DNA of 64,000 bases, taken from Sycon ciliatum. Taxonomy: Eukaryota; Porifera; Calcarea; Leucosolenida; Sycettidae. The notes under the pieces were generated by a model. That model was not told the DNA's origin. It saw nothing but the letters and a program-made list of their open reading frames with translations, and did no database searches. The stretch covers positions 6,480,658-6,544,657 of the forward strand of contig NC_088655.1 of the NCBI RefSeq assembly GCF_964019385.1, in the 5' to 3' direction. Each line of letters starts with the position of its first letter. Position 1 is the first letter of the stretch. Shown piece by piece: positions 44,360 to 55,076 of this stretch. The position numbers and the translations under genes are program-made.

Positions 44360-44962
44360 ACAGTGTACCATGCAACACAGTGTACCATGCATCCAACACA
44401 GTGTACCATGCATCCAACACAGTGTACCATGCATCCAACACAGTGTACCATGCATCCAACACAGTGTACCATGCATCCAACACAGTGTGCCATGCATCCA
44501 ACACAGTGTACCATGCATCCAACACAGTGTACCATGCATCCAACACAGTGTACCATGCATCCAACACAGTGTGCCATGCATCCAACACAGTGTACCATGC
44601 ATCCAACACAGTGTACCATGCATCCAACACAGTGTACCATGCATCCAACACAGTGTGCCATGCATCCAACACAGTGTGCCATGCATCCAACACAGTGTAC
44701 CATGCATCCAACACAGTGTACCATGCATCCAACACAGTGTACCATGCATCCAACACAGTGTACCATGCATCCAACACAGTGTACCATGCATCCAACACAG
44801 TGTACCATGCATCCAACACAGTGTACCATGCATCCAACACAGTGTACCATGCATCCAACACAGTGTACCATGCATCCAACACAGTGTACCATGCATCCAA
44901 CACAGTGTACCATGCATCCAACACAGTGTACCATGCAACACAGTGTACCAGGCAACACAGTG
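44360..44962. repeat. 21-bp minisatellite (about 28 units)
   Basis: Unit caacacagtgtaccatgcatc, with a few gtgcc variants. Because 21 is divisible by three, all six frames are open for 200 codons or more. These frames are not genes. Confidence 0.97.
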
Positions 44963-45004
44963 TACTGACCTGACTAACTGGACCAAGAGTACATACATAC
45001 ATGT

Positions 45005-45095
45005 ACCCCCCCCCCCGGTTATGTACTCCCCCCCCCCCCCCGGTTATGTACTCCCCCCCCGGTTATGTACTCCCCCCCCCCCGGTTATGTACTCT
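45005..45095. repeat. Repeated poly-C tracts
   Basis: Four C-runs of 8-16 bases, each followed by ggttatgtactc. Confidence 0.9.
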
Positions 45096-45860
45096 TCCCA
45101 GGACGGTAAACTAAAAGAGACTTCTGAGCCGGATCAGGCAGTCAGGCACCATCGTTACATCGTTACATCGAAACTTGTGCACTTTCATGTACATGTACAT
45201 GTATTACCCTCTACACTCCAAGTGTGCGACTGAACGTTTCAGCCAACACGATGCAGATGCCAAAGTTTCTGTTTCCGGTTCCAGACAGGGATTGGTCTCG
45301 CTGCTAGCACCAAACACACACGCACGCACGCACACACACACACACACATGAACGTGGCACCACGTTTACAATTGCACTGCTTTGGCTGGGAGTTGATCAG
45401 TGGTTGGGGTCTTGGGGACGTGCAGTACCATACAGGTTTCACCATGACGACACGGCCACACGATGTTTGCATAGGTGTGGCGGGCAGTCAGGCTCACTAG
45501 CATCTCCTTTCCAGTTCCGTTGGTCAGCATTAAAATCACAATCCTTGTCACTCCAACTGAGGAAACCATTGAACGATGCTAAGTCTTATGTTTATAGATG
45601 TATCGAAACACGGAGAATTGCGTTCCGGAAAGAAATGCCCGTTTCTACTTGCAAATTAAGTACGTAAAAGATTACAAAAAAACTTCGACAACGCGAGATA
45701 TGAGTTGAAATGAAAAAGGCATTCTGGGCACGGCAACGATCACACGACAGTCACAAAGGTCAGGACAAACACCCAAACAGTATGTATCTACCAGGCAGGT
45801 ATTACGTCATTGTACATGTTTTATCAAAAAGAACGTCTACAAAAAAAACAAAAAAAGGAA
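45096..45860. other. Stretch without recognisable gene
   Basis: Short frames only; a (CACG)/(CA) tract at about 45315-45348. It lies downstream of the MACPF gene on the minus strand and may include its 3' flank. Confidence 0.4.
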
Positions 45861-45866
45861 ATTTTT

Positions 45867-46062
45867 GAGTTCTTGAGAAAACAGTTCTGAGTTCTTGATA
45901 AAACAGTTCTGAGTTCTTGAGAAAACAGTTCTGAGTTCTTGATAAAACAGTTCTGAGTTCTTGAGAAAACAGTTCTGAGTTCTTGAGAAACAGTTCTGAG
46001 TTCTTGAGAAAACAGTTCTGAGTTCTTGAGAAAACAGTTCTGAGTTCTTGAGAAAACAGTCC
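45867..46062. repeat. 22-bp minisatellite (about 9 units)
   Basis: Unit gagttcttgagaaaacagtt(ct), about 115 bp past the stop codon of the minus-strand MACPF gene, so possibly inside its 3' untranslated region. Confidence 0.9.
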
Positions 46063-46177
46063 CTTTGGAAAAGATTGAAATAAAGTTCGAAAGGAGAAAA
46101 AATTGCCTATCCGAAAACATGACCCGGTGAATGGACATGTATGCCAGAACGAGCCCAGCGCTCTGCGTCGTTTGGTC

Positions 46178-47452
46178 TTACAATACATGTAAGTGCACAG
46201 TGGCAAGGAATACACCAAGATAGAGCAGCAGGGTATTCATCACCAGATTGGATGCAGTGCTGCTGCAGGTCTCGGACTTGCCCATGACGGCAGTATTGTT
46301 CAAGTCCAGCTGTATCGCCAGCCTCATGTTCTCGCGTATGCGCTTCCACTTGACGGCATCGAACGTGTTGTCCGCTTCCAGCAGGTTGATGTTGGCTGAA
46401 AGGAGGTCGTAGATTGGTGTCAGGGAGTTGTCCTCAGTCACACTAATAGGATGTTGATTGGTTTTGACCGACGCAACGAACTTCAAGAAATCACTATCCA
46501 GCTGGGCAAAGGAGCCATCTCCGCCCAAACGCTGAACGCGATCAACCGAGGCCAGTTTCTCCTCCCGGTTCCCTTCAAAGCGTTCGAAATTCACCCCTAC
46601 GCCGACTTTCAGTCCTTCACCGAGCTCCTGGTATGCCGATCCCTGAACGGTGTAGCCTGCCACCTTGTTGCTCGCCGATACACACTTGCTGACTGTGGCC
46701 CGGTGAATTAGCCGTCCCCCATACTCTACTTGAGTGATGACGGAATGGCCGAACTCGCTGATCAGGTCTTTGTAAGAAGAGTGCTGGTAGTTGTTTAGGT
46801 CCAAGGCATTCACACGATCTTTGAACGCCCTGCTAAACGGATAGCACCTCCAGTCGCTAATACCCACAGCAGCGTACACGGCACGTCGATCGGACACGGA
46901 CATATAGTTCAAGTTTTGGTTAAGCTTCTGCGTTCCAGTTGCTCCTCGGAAGCCCACCGAACCTTCGATGCCTTCATAAGTGCCCGCCAAGCCCAGAGAG
47001 AGAAACCTTTCCCTGGAGTACTGCTTCAGGGAGGTGAACATCTTCACGTCCCTGTTCCACAACACGTTGGGTGGTGAAAACTCGTCATACAGGGCCTCGC
47101 ATGGAAGGTAGGCCGGAGCTGAAGCTGGCGAGGCCGAGGCAGAGCCCGGGCGACAATAGCTGAAGTTGAAGATGGGATGTTTGACCTGATCATGAAATAG
47201 ACCAAACCCTTCATCGGCTTTAACGTTGTACCCGTAGCCAACCTGCGATACTCGGGATTCCATCTCCTCCGTGATTGTCAGTTTTGGGCACATCTGCGCG
47301 TTGCAGAAGCGAAGCGAATGCCTGCAACTGTCCCGAAGTGCTGTACCGTTGATCTGAGCCTGGGCGGAGTTTGTGGCCACAAGTAGAAAAAGAAGCAGGG
47401 CTAGACCCTGGCCTGCGAGCGCTGTTTTCCCCTCCATTCTCCCAACCTCCAT
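46178..47452 (-). CDS. MACPF-domain protein, membrane-anchored form
   Basis: An intact 424-codon intronless frame with ATG at 47452 (a second ATG at codon 6). Residues 7-33 form a signal peptide (hydrophobic core LALLLFLLVA, small residues to SAQAQ). Residues 227-246 (YKDLISEFGHSVITQVEYGG) carry the MACPF signature Y-x(6)-FGTH-x(2)-T, with GHSV in place of GTHY. Residues 343-351 (SLTPIYDLL) match the segment following the second membrane-inserting helix cluster. Residues 402-424 are a hydrophobic tail after a small-residue stretch (SETCSSTAS), which suggests a GPI anchor or a terminal membrane helix. MACPF proteins form or regulate ring-shaped membrane pores in immunity, predation or development; which applies here cannot be told. 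The paralogue at 48839 is divergently oriented. Cysteines at 43, 50, 55, 100 and 118 suggest extracellular disulphides. Confidence 0.85.
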   Translation of the reverse strand: MEVGRMEGKTALAGQGLALLLFLLVATNSAQAQINGTALRDSCRHSLRFCNAQMCPKLTITEEMESRVSQVGYGYNVKADEGFGLFHDQVKHPIFNFSYCRPGSASASPASAPAYLPCEALYDEFSPPNVLWNRDVKMFTSLKQYSRERFLSLGLAGTYEGIEGSVGFRGATGTQKLNQNLNYMSVSDRRAVYAAVGISDWRCYPFSRAFKDRVNALDLNNYQHSSYKDLISEFGHSVITQVEYGGRLIHRATVSKCVSASNKVAGYTVQGSAYQELGEGLKVGVGVNFERFEGNREEKLASVDRVQRLGGDGSFAQLDSDFLKFVASVKTNQHPISVTEDNSLTPIYDLLSANINLLEADNTFDAVKWKRIRENMRLAIQLDLNNTAVMGKSETCSSTASNLVMNTLLLYLGVFLATVHLHVL

Positions 47453-48838
47453 TGATGGGCAAGTTTGTAGATCAGGACGAACAAACTCGCATCCTTTCAG
47501 CCCTGGTCACGGAGGACAAGAAGGATGCTCTTGGCAATGCTTGCCAATATATTTGGGGAGCATATCGAATGCTGCATTAATCTACCGCCTGAAGACAAGG
47601 GGTGCGCGAGTTTAGTCTAGTGCCGACCGGGCCTTGAAGGCTTTGAGCTGAATCCTGTGCAGCCAGCGCTACAGAATCGGGCGGCAATTGCGGTCTCACT
47701 TTCCCGCTCAATAAACAACTGCACGCTGTCAAATTTCGACGAGAACATTCTTCGTCCTTGCACGTTCACTGCGGCGTGCTCTCTCTAGAATCACTTCACG
47801 ATTAACGCGTGTGCTGCCAGGCAAAGGTCAGCCGCTATAGCAGCACCTGACAGCACCCGATAGTGGACGCTCGGCTAGGACAACCTGGGCATTGTCCTGA
47901 CTCCTCGTGGTTTGGGGCTGTTCATATCGGAGCTGTGGGAAAGCCGACATGCCGAAAATCTCACAGGTGTTCGATTGCTGCATCACGGAATCTGGTGTTG
48001 TTGTTACGGTGTCCCCCCCCCCCCCCTCGGTAGCATTGCTCCAAAGCTGGGCTATGGATGCTTTCTAGACGGCGCTTTATGACTGCCTCCAGCCGCTCGG
48101 AGAACAGCCACGCTTGATGCTCGTGTCCAGTCTTGGGGAGCCGCCAGATGGATCACCGGTATATGTGTCATGCAACAGGGACGTGAGGCGCCAATGAGTC
48201 CGCAACCAGGCGTGACCTCGACAGGCGCGAGGCCAGGACAGCCGTGCATCAACAGCACCATGTCCTGAAAAATCACGCAGGATGTTTGAGGCCCGGCACG
48301 CTGGCACCAGTGTCTCCTCACACTGATGCATACTATACTCACTATACACTATACTCACTATACATGTAATAGCATGGTGACACATGTCTCTCTAGAGCTC
48401 TGCCTTCACGATCCATGAGCTACCCGGACACTACGTCCCCGTAGAACCATGCGAGAGCCGCGGTCTGTGCGGGTGATGGGGGGCCGAGCCGAGAAGCAGC
48501 CGACCTGTTCCGGAATTCCCAGATCGCGCGCGTATGCATGCACGCTTGCCGGGCCTGTCCCGGCACAAGCTTCTCACCTTCAGAGCTCAGTACACCAAAG
48601 CGCAGCCACGCAACACCGACTGTAGGCATGACAAGGCTGAAAGCGCAGGTTCACTTGCGTATAAATGCTGATAAGCTGAATGCATTTCCTTTCTTAGTTA
48701 CTCTGTTCAGCTCGAAGGACTTGCAGAGACTAAAAGTTGCAGCAAAGGTGGCTAAGTGCTGAACGCTATAACGGCATAGAAGGTGAGCGTAGAAGCCAGA
48801 ACGCGACCAAGCAGTTCCAAATCGTGGATTGCTTCACT
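47453..48838. other. Divergent intergenic region between the two MACPF genes
   Basis: About 1.4 kb separating the two start codons. A plus-strand frame from ATG 47454 (41 codons, MGKFVDQDEQTRIL...) overlaps the minus gene's leader region; it has no family and is probably chance. A poly-C tract is at about 48015-48029. The region must contain both promoters, possibly shared elements. Confidence 0.6.
48660..48667 (+). promoter_or_regulatory. Candidate TATA box of the plus-strand MACPF gene
   Basis: TATAAATG, 172 bp upstream of the ATG. A start site about 30 bp downstream would fall near ctctgttcagctc and give a leader of about 145 nt. Position and sequence are the only evidence. Confidence 0.35.
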
Positions 48839-49936
48839 ATGCTTCCGACTAACCGTGCTTTCCTGCTGACCGTGGTTGTGTTAGTTCAACTATGCGCTGT
48901 AACAAGCGGCATAACATGGCCAGAATGCGCGGGAGAGATAGCGTCCTATGCGTGTCATGCCAGTGACCCTACGTGCAATGAACTAAGCTTGGGAAGGATC
49001 ACCAACACACTGCCCTTGGGCCGAGGTTTCGACATGGCGCTATCGTCCAATCTCTATCGGACCAGGAAACCTCACGTTTTCGAGCTCTCCTACTGTGCTA
49101 GCTTCAGCAAAGTGGGCAGCCTATTCAAGGGTTTCAGGATGCCTTGCGAGGCTAAGCCGGAGAAGCACAAAACACCGATTCCAGACAGAACGGGTACCGT
49201 TAGTGTCTACGAATCTACCCAGACGTACGCAAACAGTTTGGGCAGCACTTTTGGCGTTTCTGCAGCAGCCCTTCCCTTCGCCTTCAGTGCCTCAGCCAGC
49301 GGTACCTGGGCAGATCTGCGTGAGCGTCATGGCGCCACAGCACGTACATCCGTAACATCCACGGTAGGCACGGCTCGACTGGACAACCGTCGCTGCCTGG
49401 CGCTGACGGGCAACTACAAGCGCTGTTTCGACCAGTTAAGTCACACGGATCCCACAGACCCAGCCTACACGACTCTGTTCACAGAGTTCGGCACCCACGT
49501 GATCACATGGGTGAAGATAGGCGGGCAGCAGGAGATTACATCCACCGTGAACCAGTGCGCAATGCAGAGGATCAAAAAGACGTACAGCAGCGTACAGATT
49601 GGACTTGGCAAATTCCTATCTATTGCCGCTGGCACGAAGACTTCTAGTAACGCGTTTGAAGAGTTGCAAGCGGCTGAGGTGAGCTACCAGTTTATTGGTG
49701 GAAACGCCTCGCTTCACCTGCCAAGCCAGTGGGACCAATATGAAGCGTCCGTACTGGAGAACCAAGCGGTGTTCGAGTTTAAGGAACTTATGCCGCTGTA
49801 CAGCACCGTTGAGAATGCTGGTCCACTCCCGGACACCGACACGTTCAGAGCCACGTTCGAAGCCGCTACCATGATCTATCTGAAATCTGTGAGGGTGGAG
49901 CAGCCAAACCCAGTCGACTGCGAAAGCACGGATTGA
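48839..49936 (+). CDS. MACPF-domain protein, secreted form
   Basis: An intact intronless 365-codon frame. The frame is open further upstream, but the first ATG is at 48839 and opens a good signal peptide (MLPTNRAFLLTVVVLVQLCA, cleavage near VTSG). Residues 210-229 (YTTLFTEFGTHVITWVKIGG) are a textbook MACPF signature. A low-complexity Ala/Ser segment at about 139-156 corresponds to the first transmembrane-hairpin region. FKELMPLYSTV (about 314-324) matches the conserved 'PLxxLL' end of the domain. There is no C-terminal hydrophobic tail, unlike the divergent neighbour, so it should be secreted. Cysteines pair-like at 30, 39, 46, 86, 103, 186, 196 and 240. The role (defence, attack or other) is not shown by sequence. 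Confidence 0.88.
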   Translation: MLPTNRAFLLTVVVLVQLCAVTSGITWPECAGEIASYACHASDPTCNELSLGRITNTLPLGRGFDMALSSNLYRTRKPHVFELSYCASFSKVGSLFKGFRMPCEAKPEKHKTPIPDRTGTVSVYESTQTYANSLGSTFGVSAAALPFAFSASASGTWADLRERHGATARTSVTSTVGTARLDNRRCLALTGNYKRCFDQLSHTDPTDPAYTTLFTEFGTHVITWVKIGGQQEITSTVNQCAMQRIKKTYSSVQIGLGKFLSIAAGTKTSSNAFEELQAAEVSYQFIGGNASLHLPSQWDQYEASVLENQAVFEFKELMPLYSTVENAGPLPDTDTFRATFEAATMIYLKSVRVEQPNPVDCESTD

Positions 49937-51385
49937 TTGGGTCATGTACAATACGCCTATGCGTGTACGCGTCACAGTAATTGCGTTGCCAAATAAGTAT
50001 GATTTCTTCTCTATTAGCACCTTTTTGTCGGATCGTCTAGCATAGCATTTGTTGAATGTGTGAATTGTCAATTTGGTTTTCTATTGTGCTGAATGTGATG
50101 TTTTAAAGTTTGTTTGAAATGGCACTTGGATCATACAGAGCCGTGTAGAGAAAAAGGATGATGGACTCTGTTTTGATATTGGTTGACTGGTCTTCTTCCC
50201 ACAATGCTCGTAGTCAATAAGAGATCTTGAAATAATCGTTAGTAAGCAGGTTATAGCGGGAAGGATGGGTGTTATGCACTCATAGACAATACACTAACAT
50301 TTATACAATGTCCGTTTTTAATGTACAATGTATGTTTGAGCGTTACTAGGTATCAGCAACTGCATTAACTGTTACGCAGCCTGCATGCGTGCATCCGAGA
50401 TTAGCACCGTAAATACGAATGTTGGCACATGTACTGGCACTGCAGACTCATACAGCCATGTAGTCACAAAGAAGCAAATCAAGGAAAGAGAGCCCATCAT
50501 AACAGCTTAATGATTACATCTTTTAGAATTGGCATTCGTGGGCGCACTTGGCTGCCCATCTGGTTCTACCAACTGAATGAATTGAAAACGTAGCCAACTA
50601 AGCAGAGAGTGAGACAGCGAGTAACTTTGCAATGTAGCATTAGTAGGGTGAGAGGGGTAGCCGTAACACTAACGCCAAGTTTCGGTGGACATTGCCAAAG
50701 TTGCCAAAGTTCACCGCTATACGAGAGATGACTGTGATGAAGACAATCCTCCAGACTAATGCTGCATGCAGCCATTGCATTGTCTGCCTCTGTTCATCAA
50801 GTAACCCCCAACAGACTGCTAATGGTACTTCAGTACATGTAGTACATGTGGAAGACGGAAACAGAAAGTCTTGAATCGAGCGTCAACACAAGCATGTGCT
50901 TCAAAAACAGCACAGCATTATCTTACACGCCAACGAGACACACACAACAAATGGTACTGGCCGACCGTCGAAAATAGCGTGAACGGTAAAAAATGCTAAC
51001 CATGTCTATTGACGCCGCCACCTCCCTCCACCCCACACACACACCACCCTCCGTCACAGTCAGTGTGGATCATCGAGCAGGGCTCTTCCTCATTCATTCT
51101 TTCCAGTTACATGTATTAGAAAGTCAAACTGGTCTTGATGGCTGCGTTTAGACATGGTCTCTTGAGTAACTACTTGCGTTTGATGGGGTTCTCGTCTCTC
51201 GTGACACACGCATTCTGTGTTCCGTACAATTTTGCCATGAGAATTAAGGTTTCTTGCAGAACTATCAGGCTGGCGGAGGAAGCGTCTTCTCAACTTCGCT
51301 GAAAGGATTTACAGACCTGATCCTTTCGCCTGTGGTCCTGTGGAGTGAACGTTCATCCCTGGATCAAGCGTAATCCTTTCAGATG
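49937..51385. other. 3' flank and intergenic sequence without recognisable gene
   Basis: Short frames only. No canonical AATAAA directly downstream of the MACPF gene (AATAAG occurs near 49993 and 50217). Low-complexity CA/CC stretch near 51030. Confidence 0.4.
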
Positions 51386-51390
51386 AGGAG

Positions 51391-51510
51391 AGTTTTCGCT
51401 GCAGCAAGGGTATCCGGTTAGTTTTCGCTGCAGCAAGGGTATCCGGTTAGTTTGGGCTGCAGCAAGGGTATCCGGTTAGTTTGGGCTGCAGCAAGGGTAT
51501 CTGGTTAGGT
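51391..51510. repeat. 29-bp minisatellite (4 units)
   Basis: Unit agttttcgctgcagcaaggg plus tatccggtt; the last two units have gtttgggctg instead. Confidence 0.9.
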
Positions 51511-51519
51511 CAGCTTTAC

Positions 51520-52590
51520 TGTATCCGTACTGTTCTCCAGGATAGTACAGGTGAGGAACGAAATTAGAAAGAAGGAAACTGACCGAAGGAAAGTACACAC
51601 AGTGGGAAGGTCTATACAACTCATTCCCAAAACAGAATTGGAAACATTATGGTATTTCCCCAAATAGAGTGGCACTTTTCACCAAACTTCAAAGGCGAAG
51701 AAGGGGCAGTACTTCACCCCACTAATCTCCCACTACCTAAGGTGAAACCAAAAAATCAAGACTCCCCGGCTCACCTGCTGTAAAACCGAGCTGAAGTCAA
51801 TCTTTTAAACCGTTCATGTACATGTACAGTACTGATCACGTGACTACTAGGGAGCTCCACAATCCCCGGGCTTGTACAACTCACTGATATAACGGAAATA
51901 ATGTCACGGTTCGCTTCAGACTCAGCTAGACTGAGTTTTCAGCATCCATAGAAACACCACCACTCTACAAATATCTAAGGCGTAGAATCCGTAGATGCCG
52001 TTCCTAAAGCGATGGGAGTTGAGTAGATCAGACCACCAGCAAAGTGGTCACCGGAAATACTCTAAACAAAATCCAGAATGCAATGCATACACACATAGTA
52101 AAATTTAATAATAAAAATTAAAGATTCGCCTGCAGCACACGGGTCACGCTCGGAAATTTCGATTCTATTTTGGTCTCGCCTTCGGGTTAAATCAGTCGAA
52201 TATATTGCACACTTGCACACTTGTCTAAATAGTCAAAATATGCATCAGCCCCTGCAACCGTAAACGTGCAGGCACCACCAAATGCACCCGCACACCCAGC
52301 TTCGGCACTCGTGCACCCACGCAGACAGACACAAGCGCACACATGCACACACGCGCCACCGGCGTACCCATGCTCTGACACGCAGACACCCGCACAACGT
52401 ACTGCTCACTATGGCGTGCACAAACATACAATAGACACCTTGGGTTGGGGGTTGCCATGATTTCTTTTGGACAATTCAAATATTCACGAATATCCTCTTT
52501 GAAACTCGGATGTTGAGCCAATAATAAATGTCCGTGTTGTGCCTAGTTGTTGCACTTTCTGACTGTATATAGTATCTGGTTACAGTGATG
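51520..52590. other. Stretch without recognisable gene
   Basis: Includes a diverged copy (51905-51995) of the SINE-like body at 55440. A minus-strand Cys/Val-rich frame (52187-52521) follows a CA-rich tract and is low complexity. Confidence 0.4.
51905..51995 (+). repeat. Diverged copy of the SINE-like body
   Basis: Shares with 55443-55530 the order agactcagct, gagtttt, atccgtaagaacgccaccac (here atccatagaaacaccaccac) and aaggcg. No tRNA-like part beside it. Confidence 0.55.
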
Positions 52591-52599
52591 GAGAGTTAT

Positions 52600-52886
52600 C
52601 GTAAAGTACCGTTGATCCGCCCCCTGCCTAACTTCTCCTTGTGAAGCGACTTCGGCGTATACAACGAAATACGATGTTGAACCGACGCATGCACTGCTGT
52701 ACACAAAACTTGCCAATCCAGGATCAAAATGTGCACAATCCAGCACATTGAGTCTGATCCTCTTCGTTGTTGTACATCGTACTGCACTTGACGGCCTTGA
52801 TCTAAATCCCGCCCCCCCCCCCCCCCCCTGCTGAAAACCCAGCTGGGAAGCGACATGGCGTGAGGGAGGATCAACGGTACTTTACG
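52600..52886. mobile_element. 287-bp MITE-like element
   Basis: The ends cgtaaagtaccgttgatcc (52600-52618) and ggatcaacggtactttacg (52868-52886) are perfect 19-bp inverted repeats. No ORF of note inside; a ~20-bp poly-C tract at 52809. Flanking duplication not clear. Confidence 0.75.
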
Positions 52887-52979
52887 GTACTCTCAACTCG
52901 TATCTATATTTCCTTTTGCTTTCAATATCCTCTTTGATAATAATTGATTGAGTAAAGATGCATGCCTGAAACTAGCATC

Positions 52980-53260
52980 TGCCCGCCAAGGGCGCACAAA
53001 TGGCCACCGCGGCCGGCAACTGCCCGCCGGGGGCTAAACTAGCATACTGCCCACCGAGGGCGTACAAATGGCCACCGAGGCCAGCAAACCGCCCGTTGAG
53101 TGCTAAACTAGCATACTGCCCACCGAGGGCGCTCAAATGGCCGCCACGGCCAGCAAACCGCCCATTGAGGGCTAAACCAGCAGACAGCCCATCCAGGGTG
53201 CGCAAATTGCCACCGAGGCCAGCAAACTGCCCACCGTGGACCGATATCATCTTGCCCGCC
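52980..53260. repeat. 75-bp coding-capable minisatellite
   Basis: About 3.5 units. On the minus strand each reads as a 25-residue Gly/Leu-rich unit (LGGQYASLALNGRFAGLGGH-like) within a 184-codon frame (52972-53526); the plus strand is also open. A period divisible by three explains this, so coding is unproven. Confidence 0.75.
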
Positions 53261-53818
53261 AAGGGGACACAAACGGCAACCGAGGCCAGCCAATCGCCCA
53301 CCGAGGACTCACACGACTGCCTGGCATCAGGCGTCACAACATACAGACATAATAAAAGGCCCGTTTGCCCCCCCCCCCCCGCAACCGGAGAAAAAAATGT
53401 CACTTCAAAAGGGGTGGGAGGGAGGGAAAAAACTTTGACTTGACACAGAAACTGCAACTGCAAAGAACGCTCCTTCGCACAAAGACAGCTCAGCAAAACA
53501 TGTCTCCAAATAATTAGACGCAACATCCACGATTGTCCCTAAAATTTTGCCAGGCCACACGCTGCGCACGCGGCTTAGTCACGAGGTGGTCACATGGCAC
53601 GCACTCGCAGCACTCCGGAGCTCCACCACCAGCATGCGTGTGCATGGGTTAACTACATGTAGATTTGACTGCTTCTATGACGCCTTTTGGAGAAGACCTT
53701 ATAGTCGGTCTAGACATGCTATACGGTAACGACCTCGTGAGAGACCTAAGCCTAGGGGACCTCGGTCTTTACTCAGTCTATGAAGCAAGTAAAGATCTCC
53801 TAATCGGTCAATAATCTA

Positions 53819-54032
53819 CTGTAAGACATGTTATTATAACGAGTCGCAAATTTAAGGATTGTCCAAAATTCATAGGTTAACGAGAAGATATGTTAACGAT
53901 CTTGCAGTATTCTGCCATATCCACACACAGCATATATGAAGCAGTACGGCCTCAACGGATCTTATTATAACGAAGAAATGTCATCCGTTAAAACGTTAGA
54001 TTTGCTTCTCGTTATATATACATGTCTTACAG
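53819..54032. mobile_element. 214-bp pogo-like MITE
   Basis: ctgtaagacatgttattata at the left; the complement of the right end is ctgtaagacatgtatatata. TA flanks both sides (53817-53818 and 54033-54034). The 'ataacga' motif near the ends is shared with the MITE at 40441. Confidence 0.8.
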
Positions 54033-54189
54033 TACACACATTGAGATAATGTCGCTGAGAAAAAATGGGTAGGGGTGGTGGTGCGACTTATAGTCGTTTG
54101 GAGAAACACGGTAGGGAAATTAACCAGATATCTGAGTCCTACGGAGCATCCCAAGTTTTTCTTGCTAGGGAGATGTAATTATTTTTACG

Positions 54190-54402
54190 ATACAAAGCCA
54201 CCATAGTTATCATGTGATATGGATCATGTGACCATATCATGTGATAGGAGTCATATGACTATGTCATGTGATACGAATCATGTGACCATACCATTGCACC
54301 ATAGCATGTGACCATATCATGTGATAGGAGTCATATGACTATGCCATGTGATACGGACCATGTGACCATACTATTGCACCATAGCATGTGACCATATCAT
54401 GG
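54190..54402. repeat. Tandem CATGTGAT-rich repeat
   Basis: Two ~100-bp units, each built from shorter copies of atcatgtgata / tcatgtgaccat. Many CATGTG E-box-like cores, but these are part of the repeat. Confidence 0.8.
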
Positions 54403-54857
54403 ACGTTTCAAGAAGGTTTGACTGCTCTGGATAGCACGAGTACACATGCACGCATGTGCGTGCACACACACACACACATACACACACACGATGCAAAAAA
54501 CATGAGATTCCTTGCCAGCAAGGACAATACAGGTCTGGTTATCCTGTAATCGGGCATTGTCACATACCCGGGCATGAATACATTACACACTCTGCCACAA
54601 CTAGAAGAAAAATTCCTAATAAAAAATTCTTGAAAACAGATCTGGCTCGCTGGCCAAAGGCCAATATGAGAGCAAGAACTTATAACTTGGTGCAGAGAGG
54701 TCTATACACACTGAGATGGTAGAAGAAAAAGTAAAAAATTATAACACCGTCCTGTGTCTAGTCTGGCTGGTATGCACAAGGCGAGTGTCAGACAGAACAC
54801 TGACGTCATATAAAATAACTTATACGGAAACTGTTCAGTTGAACAAGTGACTAAACA

Positions 54858-55076
54858 CTACTTGTACTGGTGAGGGTCAGGGCAAACCTTGTTCTTCTCC
54901 GGCGGTACGATGGCAGCGATCTTGGCAATCTCGTCAGTGCTCAGCTTCACCTTCTCAAACTGCAAGTTCAGCGTCATGTGGTCCGGATTGCGGGTTCTCG
55001 GGTTCACCACCACGCCGTGGGCCAGCTCCCAGGCCAGCAGCACCTGACTGGGATCGGCACTGTGTACTTGAGCAAT
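54858..55076 (-). CDS. Aldo-keto reductase, last coding exon
   Basis: The minus strand shows an acceptor (tgtttgtttgtatttctag) then 72 codons to a stop at 54858. The translation includes IAQVHSADPSQVLLAWELAH, then GVVVNPRTRNPDHMTLNLQF, then ...VKLSTDEIAKIAAIV. This matches the C-terminal part of aldo-keto reductases: the 'Q-V-L-L-x-W' helix, the basic NADP-binding loop ('P-K/R-S/T-x-N-P-x-R') and the N-L...L-S-x-E-E helix. These enzymes reduce carbonyls with NADPH in the cytosol. The catalytic Asp/Tyr/Lys/His residues are encoded by earlier exons, which I could not find up to 56.2 kb. It may be a complete gene beginning beyond the repeats or a fragment. Confidence 0.75.
   Translation of the reverse strand: MAQVHSADPSQVLLAWELAHGVVVNPRTRNPDHMTLNLQFEKVKLSTDEIAKIAAIVPPEKNKVCPDPHQYK

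Noticed and set aside
44276..45233. Long open frames of 200-287 codons on both strands
   Set aside because: They are produced by a 21-bp repeat, whose period is divisible by three; all frames are open and the products are simple repeats.
47454..47580. 41-codon frame opposite the leader of the minus-strand MACPF gene
   Set aside because: Looks protein-like, but it is short, overlaps a likely promoter region and has no recognised domain.
48737..48838. N-terminal extension of the plus-strand MACPF frame
   Set aside because: It starts at TTG, not ATG; the first ATG at 48839 opens a good signal peptide, so the extension is untranslated leader.
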